Below are positions 1-9,435 of a stretch of 64,000 nucleotides of DNA, piece after piece (within the stretch, counting starts at the first letter, position 1; each line of letters starts with the position of its first letter). Made by a program: the position numbers and the translations under genes. A model generated the notes under the pieces. The model saw only the letters and a program-made list of their open reading frames with translations, was not told the DNA's origin and ran no database searches. The DNA comes from a marine gamma proteobacterium HTCC2089 (GTDB lineage: Bacteria; Pseudomonadota; Gammaproteobacteria; Pseudomonadales; Azotimanducaceae), in NCBI GenBank assembly GCA_905182905.1, contig CAJJDH010000025.1, positions 39,718-103,717 of the forward strand. The letters run 5' to 3'.

Positions 1-905
1 GCGGATATTTGGGCGCAGGGAAAACTACGCTAATCAATAGAATTTTAACCAGCGACAACCCTCCGGCAAACTTAGCAGTGCTAGTCAATGATTTTGGCGA
101 TATCAATCTAGACGCACAGTGGATAAAGGAGAAGTCTCCGGACGGAAAAATCATCGGGCTAACTAACGGCTGTATATGCTGCACTATTGGCGATGACTTA
201 AGCGAGGCTCTGGAAAATCTGCGAGAGCAAGCTAGCGAACACATAAATACAAGCTCGGTAGAGCACATTTTACTCGAAGCCAGTGGTGTTGCTTCACCCA
301 AAAAACTACAGAAACAGTGTCAGTACCCCGGCTACTACCCTAGAGTCACATTTGTTCTAGTTGACGCCTCCCGTCACGCCAAGCTTTGCCAAGATAAGTT
401 TGTAGGTTATCTCGCCAAGCAACAGGTGGAAGAAGCCGATTACATAATATTATCTAAACAAGACCTAGCACCGGATTTTAAGTTAAGCACAGGCGAAGCA
501 GCTAAAGTGTTAGTCGACCCCAACATCCTTGCTGCACATTATGACGGTCGCGGGCCACACAGTTCCGGGAAAAAGCCTGCTTTAAGCCCGGAAAAAACAC
601 ATTATCATAAACATGACTTTACTAGCTGCACGCTAACGCAGACTGGCCGAACAGACCTATCCTCTGTAAAAAAGTTATGTGCTGACCTGCCCCTTGAGGT
701 GCATCGGGTCAAAGGCTACGTGACAACAGACCAAGGTTTGCAGCTACTGCAACAAGTCGGCCAAACATTGGCAATGGAGCAGGCTGAGAAAGAATCGGAG
801 CACGAGATAAACCAAGGTTATCTAGTATTCATCTATCTAGAGCATAAGGCAGCCCAAATAGAACAACACCTAAAGCTGAACTGGGAAGACTGGCGGCTAG
901 GCTAG
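1..905 (+). CDS. CobW/P47K-family GTPase, 5'-truncated by window edge
   Basis: This is a G3E-family P-loop GTPase of the CobW/YjiA/ZNG1 group, which act as metallochaperones (zinc or cobalt). The reading frame is open to the first base. The TTG at position 9 is a leucine inside the Walker A motif (GYLGAGKTT), not a start, so the true start lies upstream of the window. The signature metal-binding GCICC motif is near base 170, a GVASPKKL switch segment near base 285, and the guanine-specificity SKQD near base 452. The rest is a CobW_C-like domain. The metal and partner cannot be told from this stretch. The next gene is convergent. Confidence 0.88.
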   Translation, partial: GYLGAGKTTLINRILTSDNPPANLAVLVNDFGDINLDAQWIKEKSPDGKIIGLTNGCICCTIGDDLSEALENLREQASEHINTSSVEHILLEASGVASPKKLQKQCQYPGYYPRVTFVLVDASRHAKLCQDKFVGYLAKQQVEEADYIILSKQDLAPDFKLSTGEAAKVLVDPNILAAHYDGRGPHSSGKKPALSPEKTHYHKHDFTSCTLTQTGRTDLSSVKKLCADLPLEVHRVKGYVTTDQGLQLLQQVGQTLAMEQAEKESEHEINQGYLVFIYLEHKAAQIEQHLKLNWEDWRLG

Positions 906-945
906 ACAGGGCTAGACTGGACACAAATCTAATCCATTGTCTGTT

Positions 946-1764
946 TTAATAAAAAACCAACGTGCGTACTTCAATACTCTGTCTACTGGGCAGCGGCTCA
1001 TCATCTAAGGCCACGGGAAGTTCAAATGCACTATGAGCCGTAAATCGTCCAGGCACGCTCTGGTCTGAGTCAAAACACTTCAACAACATAACCTCTTCGT
1101 GCTGCATTTCGGACAGGTATAACCAGCGGTGCTTTGGATTATTTTGCACCATATAGATTTGCCCAACCCGATCGCTGTAGACCAAATCAATTGGAATAAA
1201 ATCCTCTTTGCTAATACTACCGGCGTCTATTACAGCAAAAGGCGTTTGTAGGACCGGGCCCACAATAGGACGCCATACGTTGATCATGGCAAAGCGGCGG
1301 TTCACCAGTTCCTCGGCGCGTTCTGGCAAAAAGTCTCGCACACGCTGAGGCCCAGAAACTTCTGTGTAGTCGTTGTGCACTGATTTCACTGGATTTTGCA
1401 CCGCTGCGCGTTGGGCGGTTTGATCAGAACCTGCCAACTCTTTACTGCGCACGTTATGATCAAAAACAAAAACCTCTTTAGCCCCAGTTTGCGCCATGAC
1501 CAAATCTTGAACTTCTGGATAATAGGTATTGCGCACTTCTTCGTCATCGTAAAAATCAGCGGTAGCCGATTGTTGGCGCACAAAGGCTAAACCCTGCTGG
1601 TCAATGCTAAGACTTTCCATGTAATCACGTACATCGGCTACATGATGTTGTTCCGGCACTCTGCCTGGATCACGTTTGTGAGCATCTGCTGGCGGCGGAC
1701 ACAAAAAGTACGCGGGGTCCTTTACCGTTGGGTCGGCGTAATAAAAAGTACCTTGTTGATCCAT
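946..1764 (-). CDS. CmcJ/NvfI-family (GA4-desaturase-like) oxidoreductase
   Basis: The 272-residue protein resembles the CmcJ/AsaB/NvfI family, related to fungal GA4 desaturase and thought to be non-haem iron, 2-oxoglutarate-type oxygenases, some acting in secondary metabolism. Visible support: a conserved HND (residues 130-132) in a VHNDYTEVSGPQR context, the NVWRP segment near 162, a YLSEMQHEEVML segment near 216 and a second histidine in TAHSAFELP near 244, which together could form an HxD...H metal site. The length fits the family. It lies 88 bp downstream of the amidase gene on the same strand and is probably cotranscribed. The substrate is unknown. Confidence 0.75.
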   Translation of the reverse strand: MDQQGTFYYADPTVKDPAYFLCPPPADAHKRDPGRVPEQHHVADVRDYMESLSIDQQGLAFVRQQSATADFYDDEEVRNTYYPEVQDLVMAQTGAKEVFVFDHNVRSKELAGSDQTAQRAAVQNPVKSVHNDYTEVSGPQRVRDFLPERAEELVNRRFAMINVWRPIVGPVLQTPFAVIDAGSISKEDFIPIDLVYSDRVGQIYMVQNNPKHRWLYLSEMQHEEVMLLKCFDSDQSVPGRFTAHSAFELPVALDDEPLPSRQSIEVRTLVFY

Positions 1765-1852
1765 CGATCACTCCTTATTAAAAATCATTCGGACAGCCTA
1801 GTATCGAGTCAAGCAAGCGTACTTCGAACCTTGGCATACTATTTGTGCAGAC

Positions 1853-3271
1853 TTACACGAGTTCGGGATATGCGATCTTAGGCGAGTTTTGTTCGATCAT
1901 ATGCCCTACTTTAAGCAAATTAGCCTCATCCAAGTTCTTAGCCACCAACTGAAAGGACAATGGGCGGCCCTTAGCATTTAGAGCAGACGGCATGGTCAAT
2001 GTCGGATGACCGGAATAGTCGAATGGCGCGGTAAACGTCAAAAAGCCCGCCTGACTTTCTTCGGGTTGAATACCCTCAGCCATAGTCAACTGATCCGGTG
2101 TAGCTATAGGCATGCATGGACTAATCATTACATCGACTGCTCTTAGTATATGTTCCATTTGATCAGTAAAATCCAGCCGAATACCCTCTAACTGAGCATA
2201 GTCCGCGTCGGATACGCGCAAGCCTAAATCAATAAGCGCCGCCAAATCTGGACCATATAGGGCCTTTTGTTGGGGGTAAAACTCACTGTGTGCCTTGGCA
2301 CATTCCACGCCAGTGGTGGCGACCCAACTACTGGCCAAAACTTTATAGCTTGCCGGCATTGTTACAGGAACAATTTCAGCACCTAACTCACTCAGTGCCT
2401 TGGTGGTAAAACGGATTACTTCACTGACCTCAGGCTCTACACCACCAGTCACATAGTCCCAATCAACACCAATTCGAATACCGTTAAAATCCTGAGAATT
2501 TTCAGTCGTCAATGCGGACATATAATTAGGTACAGGAGCGTCCAATGAACCAGGATCCTGAGCGTCATAACCAGCAATAACACTGAGCATTCGAGCAGCA
2601 TCTTCAACACTACGGGTCATCGGCCCAATGTGATCTAAGCTGCCAGCTAAGGGGAATGCACCATACAAGCTCACTCGCCCATAGCTGGGCTTTAGCCCTA
2701 CCAATCCACAGCTAGCCGATGGAAAGCGAATGCTGCCGCCTGTATCTGAACCAAGAGACGCAAACGCTAAACCTGCGGCAACACTGACACCAGAACCGGA
2801 GGATGAAACGCCACTCCATGCTAGTTTGTCCCAGGGATTTATGGGTGCTGTAATAGACGGATGATGATGCCCGAAGGCACCCTCTGTTAGCTGGGTTTTA
2901 CCAATAATGACGGCACCAGCGTTTTCTAATAGCGTCACAACCGTTGCATCAAATGTTGGAAGAAAATCTTGCATGACCAATGTGCCGGAGGCGGTCGCTA
3001 TGCCTTTGGTATACAGCAAGTCCTTTATAGCAATAGGGACGCCATGCAGTGGACCTAGCGGCTGACCTTGGGCTTGCGCAGCGTCTCGAGCGGCGGCGCT
3101 GCTTAAGGCTTGCTCTTTGAGTAGACGCGCAAAGCTTAAGGTCTGTGCATCTAAACTATGGATACGCTCAAACATATATTCGGTAAGAGCAACACAAGAC
3201 AGCGCACCGCTTTTTAGCTGCCGACAAATATGCGATAGCGATTGAAAATGTACTGGCTGATCATCGGTCAT
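1853..3271 (-). CDS. amidase signature (AS) family hydrolase
   Basis: An amidase-signature enzyme (GatA-like fold) that hydrolyses a carboxamide; substrate unknown. The 472-residue length is typical. The Ser-cisSer-Lys triad is visible: Lys83 in GVPIAIKD, Ser156/Ser157 in GVSSSGSG (in place of the usual GGSSGG), and nucleophile Ser180 in GSDTGGSIR. No gatB or gatC is nearby and the sequence is not close to GatA, so it is a catabolic amidase rather than the tRNA amidotransferase subunit. It sits between a CmcJ-like gene and a BCCT carrier on the same strand, which suggests uptake and cleavage of an amide or quaternary amine compound (inference). Confidence 0.9.
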   Translation of the reverse strand: MTDDQPVHFQSLSHICRQLKSGALSCVALTEYMFERIHSLDAQTLSFARLLKEQALSSAAARDAAQAQGQPLGPLHGVPIAIKDLLYTKGIATASGTLVMQDFLPTFDATVVTLLENAGAVIIGKTQLTEGAFGHHHPSITAPINPWDKLAWSGVSSSGSGVSVAAGLAFASLGSDTGGSIRFPSASCGLVGLKPSYGRVSLYGAFPLAGSLDHIGPMTRSVEDAARMLSVIAGYDAQDPGSLDAPVPNYMSALTTENSQDFNGIRIGVDWDYVTGGVEPEVSEVIRFTTKALSELGAEIVPVTMPASYKVLASSWVATTGVECAKAHSEFYPQQKALYGPDLAALIDLGLRVSDADYAQLEGIRLDFTDQMEHILRAVDVMISPCMPIATPDQLTMAEGIQPEESQAGFLTFTAPFDYSGHPTLTMPSALNAKGRPLSFQLVAKNLDEANLLKVGHMIEQNSPKIAYPELV

Positions 3272-3318
3272 GTATTTTTCTCCCCAACAAAATATGTATG
3301 GCTTTTTGACTAGAATCA

Positions 3319-3351
3319 GCTAGCACATCTGGCAAGAGCTAGCTTGCTAGC
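3319..3351. repeat. cluster of three GCTAGC palindromes
   Basis: GCTAGC occurs at 3319-3324, 3338-3343 and 3346-3351 in the gap between the BCCT gene and the amidase. The last two form a tight inverted repeat (AGCTAGC, two bases, GCTAGCT). It lies directly downstream of the BCCT stop on the minus strand, so it may form the 3'-end hairpin of that transcript, although no T-tract follows. Confidence 0.5.
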
Positions 3352-3365
3352 TACACGCTCAGAGG

Positions 3366-4931
3366 CTAATCAGCACTTTCTAACTTGGCAGCCAAAGGCA
3401 AGGCCTGATCTTTTTCAGCCTGCTTAATAGATTTCCACATCGATAGAGTAAGCAGCACAATCACCGCGTATAAAGGCACTGAGACTAATGTAACAGCAGA
3501 TTTCAGAGGATCTAAACCGCCAAGGTAAACCAAAGTAATAGGCAATACGCCTAACAAAAACGCCCAGAAAACACGGTGCCAACGCGCTGGGTGCTCATCA
3601 GAATCTAAAGACTGGGTAGCAGATGCCGCCAGAGTATAAGAGGCCGAATCATAGCTTGTAGCGGCAAAGATCACGCACACCAAAGTGAACACGAACAAGA
3701 TAAGCGAGGACATAGGCAATGTTCCCAACACCGCAACGATTAGCGTGGCTGGACCTTGGCTCTCCAAGGTATCTAAAACCGGATAGAGATCATTAAGCTC
3801 TAAGTAAGCTGCGTAATTACCTAGAATTGAAAAGAATAGGAAACAGCCGAGTGTGCCAAAACAAACACACCCTAATATAAGTTGCTTAAGCGTACGGCCC
3901 TTGGAAATTTTGGTAATAAAGATGCCCATATAGGGGCCTAGGGCTAACCACCAAGCCCAATAGAAAACCGTCCAAGACTCGACAAAATCGGACGTTCCAA
4001 GTGGGTCAGTCCAAGTACTCATACGGACAAAGTTCTGCACCATATGGCCAAGGGACTCCACCCCCATTTCCACCATAAATAACGTAGGGCCAACAATGAG
4101 AATAAACGCCAATAACAGTATTGCCATTGTGACGTTGAGGTCGCTAAGGCGCTTAATACCTTTTTCAAGACCTATCCAAACGCTGGTAGCAAAAATACAG
4201 GTGACAACAAATATCACTATGAGATCTAGGCTAAAGCCCCAAGCTTCGCGATCTAAGGACAACAACTCTGCTACAGACATGCCTATCAAGGGTACCGACA
4301 GAGCTATACCAGTACTGCACGCGCCAACTAACCCCACCACAAAAAGTAAATCAATCACACGCCCCAGAGGACCTCTTGAGTGCTTGCCAATAACCGGCTC
4401 ACACGCGTCGCTTAAGCGCAGAGATTTCACTCCACGAACATAATAACTATAGGCTATTGCCACCCCTGGCAAACAATAAAATGCCCAACCCATAATGCCC
4501 CAGTGGAAAATAGGATAGCTACCAGCCCAGCGTAACGCCTCCTCACTCTCAGCCACCACGGAATAAGGTGGGGATTGAAAATAATAGGCCCACTCAACGG
4601 TGCCCCAATAAAGCACACTGGTGCCAATACCGCCGCAAAAAAGCATCGCAAACCAACTGGCGGTGGAAAAATCTGGAGCGTCATTACCCAGCCGAATTGC
4701 TCCATGGCGGCTAAATGCGATAAAGCCTAAAAATGAGATGGTAGCAATAGAGCCAACGATGTAAAAAATACCAAAGCTCTGGGTCAAGTAATTGAACGCC
4801 GCGCCCAAGAGTTCAGCACCTTGCTCAGGAAAAAGAGCTAAAGGAATGCAAAGAGAGAAAATGATTAGAACACTGCCGAAGAAAATAAGACGATCCAAAT
4901 TTTGATTCTGGACGTCGTTAGAGATACTCAT
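3366..4931 (-). CDS. BCCT-family transporter (betaine/carnitine/choline type)
   Basis: A 521-residue secondary transporter with about 12 hydrophobic segments. Family hallmarks are the tryptophan-rich region WAWWLALGPYMGIFI near residue 325 followed by ISKGRTLKQ, and an early GIGTSVLYWG segment corresponding to the glycine-rich TM3 stretch. BCCT carriers import quaternary ammonium compounds such as betaine, choline, carnitine or DMSP, driven by sodium or proton gradients or by exchange. There is no long C-terminal osmosensing tail, so a nutrient-uptake role is more likely than BetP-type osmoregulation (inference). It is divergent from the methyltransferase that starts at 5113. Confidence 0.93.
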   Translation of the reverse strand: MSISNDVQNQNLDRLIFFGSVLIIFSLCIPLALFPEQGAELLGAAFNYLTQSFGIFYIVGSIATISFLGFIAFSRHGAIRLGNDAPDFSTASWFAMLFCGGIGTSVLYWGTVEWAYYFQSPPYSVVAESEEALRWAGSYPIFHWGIMGWAFYCLPGVAIAYSYYVRGVKSLRLSDACEPVIGKHSRGPLGRVIDLLFVVGLVGACSTGIALSVPLIGMSVAELLSLDREAWGFSLDLIVIFVVTCIFATSVWIGLEKGIKRLSDLNVTMAILLLAFILIVGPTLFMVEMGVESLGHMVQNFVRMSTWTDPLGTSDFVESWTVFYWAWWLALGPYMGIFITKISKGRTLKQLILGCVCFGTLGCFLFFSILGNYAAYLELNDLYPVLDTLESQGPATLIVAVLGTLPMSSLILFVFTLVCVIFAATSYDSASYTLAASATQSLDSDEHPARWHRVFWAFLLGVLPITLVYLGGLDPLKSAVTLVSVPLYAVIVLLTLSMWKSIKQAEKDQALPLAAKLESAD

Positions 4932-5112
4932 ATACGTTCGCTTAAACTTAAGAGGGCACCTACACTAGAGCACGCTGAGCAATTTGCAAGTTGCACCGCA
5001 GGCCCACGAGTGCTGATTATCGACAAGGCCGCAGAACACACCGGCACTGACATGACCTTCAAACACCGTGCTCACGAGCAATTTTCTAACCACCGAATAA
5101 AGGGCATAAACC

Positions 5113-5703
5113 GTGAAAGATGTTTTGTTCGACAAAGCCTACTACGAAAAATTTTACCTCGATGCCAAAACACAGGCGGTATCTACCCAAGAGCAAGAAC
5201 GGCAGGTCAACTTGATCCATGCGTACGTAAATTACCTACAAGTTGAAATCAGGAGCGTGCTAGATTTGGGCTGTGGATTAGGAGTTTTCCTACAGTGCTT
5301 GAAAGCTGCAATGCCAAATGTGGACACTACAGGAGTAGAGATCAGCGACTTTCTTTGCCACCAACACGGCTGGAGTAAAGGCAGCGTAGTGGATTTTGGC
5401 ATTGATAGTGAGCAACAATATGACTTGGTGATTTGCAACGATGTGTTGGCCTATCTGAGTAATGCCCAGTGCGCCAAAGCGATAAAAAATATCGCCAAAT
5501 TGACCCGCCAATGCCTATATTTAAGCGTCTTAACAGAGGAGGATCTGCCGATCTGTGATCAACAATCTACTGACATGCGGCAGCAAATACGCTCAAGCCA
5601 GTGGTACAAAAAACAACTCGCAAAAGACTTTTGCAATGTTGGCGGAGGACTATTTATACGTAAACCCCTCTCAGTGCCTGTTTGGCAACTAGAACAAATT
5701 TAA
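5113..5703 (+). CDS. class I SAM-dependent methyltransferase
   Basis: A 196-residue protein with a single methyltransferase domain. The SAM-binding motif I is VLDLGCGLGVFL (residues 49-60), followed by an acidic loop (TGVEISD) and motif IV-like DLVICNDVLAYL. The GTG start has AAAGGG about 8 bases upstream. The substrate cannot be inferred; the short N- and C-termini show no extra domain. It is followed after 24 bp by a lipase-like hydrolase and then an amidase and deacetylase, all on the same strand, so it probably begins a five- to six-gene operon. Confidence 0.85.
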   Translation: MKDVLFDKAYYEKFYLDAKTQAVSTQEQERQVNLIHAYVNYLQVEIRSVLDLGCGLGVFLQCLKAAMPNVDTTGVEISDFLCHQHGWSKGSVVDFGIDSEQQYDLVICNDVLAYLSNAQCAKAIKNIAKLTRQCLYLSVLTEEDLPICDQQSTDMRQQIRSSQWYKKQLAKDFCNVGGGLFIRKPLSVPVWQLEQI

Positions 5704-5727
5704 ATTGATAGCGGGTGAAATTAACCA

Positions 5728-6651
5728 ATGACAGAACCATTTTTTCTGCGGCGCAAAGGCCACCGTATCAATGTCCGCCACTGGACCTGCGATGAGGCTA
5801 AAGCAAATATTCTTATTGCCCACGGTATGGGCGAGCATAGTGGTCGCTACACAGCACTAGGGGAACTATTGGCGAGCAAGGGTTTTAACGTACTAGCCCA
5901 TGATCAACGCGGTCATGGCGGCAGTATTTTTGGCTCTACGCAACCTGGGGATATGGGGTACAACGGCTGGAATGAAACTTTAGAGGATCTTAAATTTCTC
6001 CAAGACTGGCTTAAACAAAAGTACACAAAACCCACTGTCCTTATTGGCCACAGTATGGGTGCAATGCTGGCACAACAGTACTTTTATACATACGGTCAAT
6101 CTCTAAAAGGCATAGTTCTAAGCGGGTCAACCGGGCACATACCAACCGTTATCAGCTTCATAGCCCAAACTATTGCCAAATTTGATACATGGCGCTTCGA
6201 CCCGGCGGCCCAAAGCCCTTGGCTGAGTAAAAATTTGTTTAGCGCAAACAACCGTTCCTTCGCGCAAGCCGGAGACAGCAACGGCGGATTCGCTTGGCTA
6301 AGCCGAGATAAACAGGAAGTAGCCAAATACATCGCCGACCCATATTGCGGTGCGATACTTAACGCCGACGGACTTGCAGGCATGTTCAGTGGCCTAAGCA
6401 AAAGCACGCAAAAAGCCAACATAGCCTGCATCAATAAAGATGTACCCGTCTTAATCATTTCTGGCGAAGAAGACCCTGTACACAGTAAAGGTCGCGGCAT
6501 TAAGACGCTAAGCAAACGCTACACCAAAGCGGGGATCAAAGTGACAACAAAAATCTATTCCGCAGGACGGCATGAAATGTTTAACGAAACAAATCGCGAT
6601 GAAGTCTATGCTGACCTCCTACATTGGTTGGATGGCCTAAACTATGACTGA
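5728..6651 (+). CDS. alpha/beta hydrolase, monoacylglycerol-lipase (Hydrolase_4) type
   Basis: A serine hydrolase of the S33/Hydrolase_4 family, which includes monoacylglycerol lipases and lysophospholipases. The oxyanion HGMGEHSGRY motif is at residues 32-41, the nucleophile elbow GHSMG places Ser109, and a catalytic His lies in GRHEMFNE near the C-terminus. The 307-residue length is typical. There is no signal peptide, so it is cytoplasmic. Its last codons overlap the start of the following amidase by 8 bp, which indicates translational coupling. Confidence 0.88.
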   Translation: MTEPFFLRRKGHRINVRHWTCDEAKANILIAHGMGEHSGRYTALGELLASKGFNVLAHDQRGHGGSIFGSTQPGDMGYNGWNETLEDLKFLQDWLKQKYTKPTVLIGHSMGAMLAQQYFYTYGQSLKGIVLSGSTGHIPTVISFIAQTIAKFDTWRFDPAAQSPWLSKNLFSANNRSFAQAGDSNGGFAWLSRDKQEVAKYIADPYCGAILNADGLAGMFSGLSKSTQKANIACINKDVPVLIISGEEDPVHSKGRGIKTLSKRYTKAGIKVTTKIYSAGRHEMFNETNRDEVYADLLHWLDGLNYD

Positions 6652-8080
6652 CACCACGCAAATGCCTGAACCTATCTGGGACGATGCAATTTCGCTCTGT
6701 GCAGATCTGCAAAGTGGCGTTGTTGACGCTGTAACCGTTATGGAAAACGTCTACGCGCGTATTACGGCACTGAACCCAAAGCTCAATGCCATAGTCAACT
6801 TACTCGACTACGATGATGCACTAGCACTAGCACGCCAAGCAGACACAGTACCTATTGCTGTCAGAGGCATACTGCATGGATTGCCTATGGCATTGAAAGA
6901 TGCTGTTGCTACCAAAGGCTTTCCCACAACGTGGGGTTTTAAACCGTTTGCAGATCGAATTGAAAGCAACGATGACGCCTTAGCCAGTCGGCTACGCGAA
7001 GCCGGGGCAATCTTTATTGGTCATACCAACATGCCCGAGTTTGGCTTTGGTTCTAGCACCTTCAACTCGCTATTTGGGACCACTTTAAATCCCTACGACA
7101 CAAGCAAAACCGCCGGCGGTAGTAGTGGTGGTGCCGCAGTAGCCTTAGCAGCGCAAATGCTACCTCTGGCAGATGGTAGCGACTTAGGTGGCTCCTTGCG
7201 TAACCCAGCTAGCTTTTGCAATGTAGTTGGCTTTAGGCCGTCCATTGGGCGTATGCCATTTAACAGAAATTATGCTTGGTACGGGCGTATGGTCACCACT
7301 GGCCCCATGGCCAAAACTGTCAAGGACACCACACTGCTATTTACAGCTATGGCAGGACCAGACGACATTGACCCTTTAACCTTACCTGAACCAGGGCATA
7401 GCTTTTTCGACGCATTAAGCGCAACTCAAGATCCAAGTAAACTCAAAATCGCATTAAGCACTGACTTAGGTTGTCTGGAGATAGACCCAGAGGTTGCCCA
7501 AATTATTGAATCTGCCGGGCAAGCTTTTAGCGCCCTTGGCGCAACGGTTAACAAAGATGAGCCCAACTTAGAAGGCGCTATGGAAGCCTTCCAAGTCCAG
7601 CGTGCGGCCGGTCTGCGCCCGCTAGGGCAGAATCTGGAGGCAAATTTCCCTAACTGGAGAGAGCACGCTAAAGATACCGCCATCTGGAATATTGAGAAGG
7701 GAGAGCAGCTTAGCGCCGATGAAATCATGCAGGCGGAAACTACGCGGACAAAAATTTACGCTCGAGCAGTGAGCTTTTTTCAACGCTACGATGCCCTTAT
7801 TCTACCTGCAGCTCAGGTGCCACCTTTTAACGCAGATGAGCAGTGGGTAAAAGAAATCAACGGCGTAACAATGCAAACCTACCTGGACTGGATGTCGGTT
7901 TGTTGCATGATCACGGTAACAGGCTTACCGGCAATATCCGTACCCGCAGGCTTCACAAAAAACGGCTTACCCGTAGGCGTGCAAATTGTTGGTAAGCCCC
8001 GTGGAGATCTTGCATTGCTACAAATTGCGCAATTGTTTGAGGACGCAACAAAACACTATCTAAAAGCGCCATCACTGTGA
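6644..8080 (+). CDS. amidase signature family hydrolase (second paralogue)
   Basis: A 478-residue amidase-signature protein. Lys85 (LPMALKD), Ser160/Ser161 (AGGSSGGAA) and nucleophile Ser184 (GSDLGGSLR) form the family triad. It is clearly different in sequence from the amidase at 1853-3271, so the two are not a recent duplication. No partner gatB/gatC is present. It is coupled to the upstream lipase-like gene by an 8-bp overlap and is followed by a PIG-L deacetylase, consistent with catabolism of acylated amines or amides (inference). Confidence 0.9.
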   Translation: MTDTTQMPEPIWDDAISLCADLQSGVVDAVTVMENVYARITALNPKLNAIVNLLDYDDALALARQADTVPIAVRGILHGLPMALKDAVATKGFPTTWGFKPFADRIESNDDALASRLREAGAIFIGHTNMPEFGFGSSTFNSLFGTTLNPYDTSKTAGGSSGGAAVALAAQMLPLADGSDLGGSLRNPASFCNVVGFRPSIGRMPFNRNYAWYGRMVTTGPMAKTVKDTTLLFTAMAGPDDIDPLTLPEPGHSFFDALSATQDPSKLKIALSTDLGCLEIDPEVAQIIESAGQAFSALGATVNKDEPNLEGAMEAFQVQRAAGLRPLGQNLEANFPNWREHAKDTAIWNIEKGEQLSADEIMQAETTRTKIYARAVSFFQRYDALILPAAQVPPFNADEQWVKEINGVTMQTYLDWMSVCCMITVTGLPAISVPAGFTKNGLPVGVQIVGKPRGDLALLQIAQLFEDATKHYLKAPSL

Positions 8081-8118
8081 AATTAGCGCTCCAATAACTG
8101 CCCAATAGGTCGACGAAA

Positions 8119-8895
8119 ATGGCACCTAAGCGAAAACTTCTATTTGTCGCCGCCCACCCCGATGATGCGGAATTCTGTGCTGGAGGGCTGATCAGTGCAT
8201 GGAGTGAAGTAGGACATCTAGTAAAGATCCTTTGCCTAACCAATGGCAATGCCGGTCACCATAAGACCCCACCAGATGAGCTCGCCAAGCGCAGAGCGGA
8301 GGAAGCCAAATCATCTGCCGATATAATTGGCGCAGAATTAGAGATTTGGGATCAGCCAGACGGCGAGTTAACACCTAGTGTTGAGCTCAGAAAAAAACTC
8401 ATCGGTTGCATTCGCTCATTTGCACCGGATCTTATCGTCACGCACAGAGTTGCAGATTATCACCCTGACCATCGTGCAACGGGGCAACTAGTACAGGACT
8501 CTGCGTATCTACTACAGGTACCCGCCATAGAACCAAACTTCCCTGCTATGCGGCAAATGCCAGCAATTTTACTCGCCTATGATCGTTTTCAAGATCCGCG
8601 CCCCCATCGTTTAGACTGGGTCATCGATATAGCCGCGCAACTCGAAACCGTGCTGGAAATGCTGACGTGCCATCAAACCCAAGTATTTGAGTGGCTGCCC
8701 AGAATAATGGGCAAAACCGTAAACGCTGAAAATAGACAAATCTGGCTGCGGGAGTTTTATTCAGCTAAACCAGAAGCGGTAGCAAAACTTGCAAGAAAAA
8801 ATTCAGGTATTGCAGATTTAGCTTTTGCTGAAGGCTTTGAAGTATCAGAATATGGCGGGCGCTTTAACTCAGCTGATTTCAACTTTCTAAATTAA
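8119..8895 (+). CDS. PIG-L/LmbE family zinc deacetylase
   Basis: A 258-residue member of the PIG-L/LmbE family, zinc enzymes that remove acetyl groups from N-acetylated amino sugars and related compounds. The zinc motif AHPDD is at residues 12-16 and the second histidine motif HPDH at 115-118, both intact. Nothing nearby suggests mycothiol or bacillithiol biosynthesis, and the gene sits at the end of a hydrolase operon, so the substrate is probably a small N-acyl compound (inference). Confidence 0.88.
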   Translation: MAPKRKLLFVAAHPDDAEFCAGGLISAWSEVGHLVKILCLTNGNAGHHKTPPDELAKRRAEEAKSSADIIGAELEIWDQPDGELTPSVELRKKLIGCIRSFAPDLIVTHRVADYHPDHRATGQLVQDSAYLLQVPAIEPNFPAMRQMPAILLAYDRFQDPRPHRLDWVIDIAAQLETVLEMLTCHQTQVFEWLPRIMGKTVNAENRQIWLREFYSAKPEAVAKLARKNSGIADLAFAEGFEVSEYGGRFNSADFNFLN

Positions 8896-8905
8896 GCACA
8901 CCACT

Positions 8906-9373
8906 ATGACCGATAATAATTCATCACCTAAGCAGTTACCCCAACTCTACTCCTTACCCGCTATCGGCGTAGCCACATTCTTTGGCTCGCTCTTAGCTGG
9001 CGGCTACCTGATAAGCGAAAACTATCGGGCTTTAGGTATGCGGCAACTCGGTTATATCACCCTAGGCGTTACTTTTGTTGCTTTCTGCCTGAGCTCAGTT
9101 GCGGTAGCTAATCTGATTGAACCTGCGATAACTCAGGAAGGCGAGATAGTCAGCCTGGACCTAACAATTCCTTTGTTAGTTAATATCGCACAAGTGGTAG
9201 CCCTCATAGTTATCACAAATATAGTCCAAGGCAGTATGCTGGCAACCTTCACCCAGATGCAGGGGCGCTTTCATTCCTTTTGGCGGGCGGTGGGCATGGG
9301 GCTTGTGGCCTACTTAGTCATGGCCACTGTCGCATTTGTAATCTTAAATACGCTTGGTTTAATCCAAGCCTAA
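8906..9373 (+). CDS. four-helix inner-membrane protein of unknown function
   Basis: A 155-residue hydrophobic protein I do not recognise. About four membrane segments are visible (near residues 18-35, 48-70, 88-105 and 125-150), with a short polar N-terminus and no cysteine or histidine motif. It starts 10 bp after the PIG-L gene and so is probably the last gene of that operon. The CTAG-rich inverted repeat directly after its stop probably ends the transcript. Confidence 0.7.
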   Translation: MTDNNSSPKQLPQLYSLPAIGVATFFGSLLAGGYLISENYRALGMRQLGYITLGVTFVAFCLSSVAVANLIEPAITQEGEIVSLDLTIPLLVNIAQVVALIVITNIVQGSMLATFTQMQGRFHSFWRAVGMGLVAYLVMATVAFVILNTLGLIQA

Positions 9374-9388
9374 GCTAGGCGGCCTAGA

Positions 9389-9416
9389 AGCCTAGGTAGC
9401 CTAGGTAGCCTAGGCT
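9389..9416. terminator. CCTAGG triple repeat forming an inverted repeat between convergent genes
   Basis: CCTAGG occurs three times at 9-bp spacing (9391, 9400, 9409). The outer copies form a perfect AGCCTAGG/CCTAGGCT stem of 8 bp and the middle copy is palindromic itself. It lies between two gene ends that face each other (9373 plus and 9436 minus), so a bidirectional terminator-like hairpin is likely, although no long T-tract follows. Confidence 0.5.
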
Positions 9417-9435
9417 GTAAGTTTGCTACAAGACC

